A DNA stretch of 41,885 nt from Pseudomonadota bacterium (GTDB lineage: Bacteria > Pseudomonadota > Gammaproteobacteria > Burkholderiales > Thiobacillaceae): the NCBI GenBank assembly GCA_021847835.1, contig JAJZPR010000021.1, positions 1-41,885 on the forward strand, written 5' to 3'. A program made the position numbers and the translations under genes. A model generated the notes under the pieces. That model did no database searches. It saw only the letters and a list, made by a program, of their open reading frames with translations, and was not told the DNA's origin. Numbering within the stretch: the stretch's first letter is position 1; the number at the start of each line of letters is the position of its first letter. Below are positions 41,245-41,885 of the stretch, one piece after another.

Positions 41245-41885
41245 TCATGCCCGCACTTCCAGCGCGTCCAGCCGCTTGCCGGCCAGCGCCATCTGGATGC
41301 CGGCATTCATGCGGCGCGCGGCGAATTGCGCGGTGGCGCGGTTGAGCGAATCGGCGGCGCGCTTGATGGCGCCGTAGTCCTGCCCGTTCAGCAGCACGCG
41401 CAGTGTTTCCACGGCGCGGTCGATGGCGATGCGCTCCACATCGGACAGCAGCCGTGCGCCGTCCTGATCGAGCGCGGCCTGGGTGGCCTCGATCAGTCGC
41501 AGGGCGTCCACGCGCTGTTCGCGCAGGTTGCGCGCATCCATGTCGCGCTGGGCATTGGTGTAGGAATCCTGCAGCATGCCGGCAATCTCGTCGTCGGAAA
41601 GACCGTAGGACGGCTTGACCTCGATGGTGGCCTGCACGCCGCTGGTCTGCTCCAAGGCGGACACCGACAGCAGGCCGTCGGCATCGACCTGGAAAGAAAC
41701 GCGAACGCGCGCCGCGCCCGCCACCATGGGCGGAATGCCGCGCAGCTCGAAGCGGGCGAGCGAGCGGCAGTCGGACACCAGTTCGCGCTCGCCCTGCACC
41801 ACGTGGATGCTCATGGCGGTCTGGCCGTCCTTGAAGGTGGTGAAGTCCTGGGCGCGCGCCACGGGAATGGTGGCGTTGCGCGGAA
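41245..41885 (-). CDS. hscA: HscA chaperone, C-terminal part (5' part outside window)
   Basis: The partial frame covers about 213 codons and continues off the right edge. It encodes the Hsp70 substrate-binding domain ([60 protein letters not shown]) and lid. HscA with HscB releases clusters from IscU. The sequence [14 protein letters not shown] upstream confirms that the frame extends beyond the internal GTG. The stop is followed after about 50 bases by the IS110-type element in the place where fdx would normally begin. Confidence 0.93.
   Translation of the reverse strand, partial: PRNATIPVARAQDFTTFKDGQTAMSIHVVQGERELVSDCRSLARFELRGIPPMVAGAARVRVSFQVDADGLLSVSALEQTSGVQATIEVKPSYGLSDDEIAGMLQDSYTNAQRDMDARNLREQRVDALRLIEATQAALDQDGARLLSDVERIAIDRAVETLRVLLNGQDYGAIKRAADSLNRATAQFAARRMNAGIQMALAGKRLDALEVRA

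Overview
The window looks like a chromosomal segment of a GC-rich betaproteobacterium, most likely a nitrogen-fixing member of the Nitrosomonadales or a relative. The reasons are: nifV-cysE-nifW-fixABCX behind a sigma-54/NifA promoter, class Ia ribonucleotide reductase genes, the ygfZ/DUF4936 pair, a second long-form IF-1, and an isc operon. The taxonomic placement is an inference from gene content; no rRNA or tRNA gene was seen.

Layout. 1-311: the 3' end of an IS630-type transposase and the gene tail it appears to have cut. 375-9049: mostly small chromosomal genes (CopD-like membrane protein, tex, cold-shock protein, infA, a NYN-LOTUS RNA-binding protein, yaeQ), a hicAB toxin-antitoxin pair with a truncated DUF2442 gene, and two paralogous winged-helix genes with related 5' leaders. 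9127-10155: an RlmN-type radical SAM enzyme. 10259-14255: a visibly AT-richer accessory island, all on the minus strand: HipA-like kinase, DUF3037-like protein, three-helix membrane protein, Lys/Pro-rich peptide, BglII-type endonuclease and MT-A70 methylase. It sits directly downstream of nrdB.

14291-19547: nrdA and nrdB with two putative NrdR boxes, a GrlR-like gene, and a 636-bp long-inverted-repeat element without a gene between them. A second member of this repeat family precedes dnaB. 19895-26149: purU, a CBS-domain histidine kinase with a double-receiver partner, and a methylase/FAD-reductase pair likely to make modified (methylene, methyl or furan) fatty acids. 26860-32254: dnaB-alr, ygfZ-DUF4936, a YgfX-like gene and a metallo-beta-lactamase-fold protein.

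32315-39315: the nitrogen-fixation operon on the minus strand: nifV, cysE (nifP-like), nifW, fixA, fixB, fixC, fixX, a thioredoxin-like [2Fe-2S] ferredoxin and a TPR-like protein. A -24/-12 promoter and a NifA site lie upstream. The Fix proteins would deliver low-potential electrons to nitrogenase, NifV makes homocitrate for FeMo-co, and CysE supplies cysteine for cluster assembly. 39377-41885: the end of an isc operon (hscA, fdx), split by an IS110/IS1111-type element whose long 3' non-coding flank is a candidate bridge-RNA region.

Most promising for novelty: the HipA-like kinase/DUF3037/membrane-protein island next to the restriction system; the two orphan repeat families; and the duplicated leader of the small winged-helix genes.
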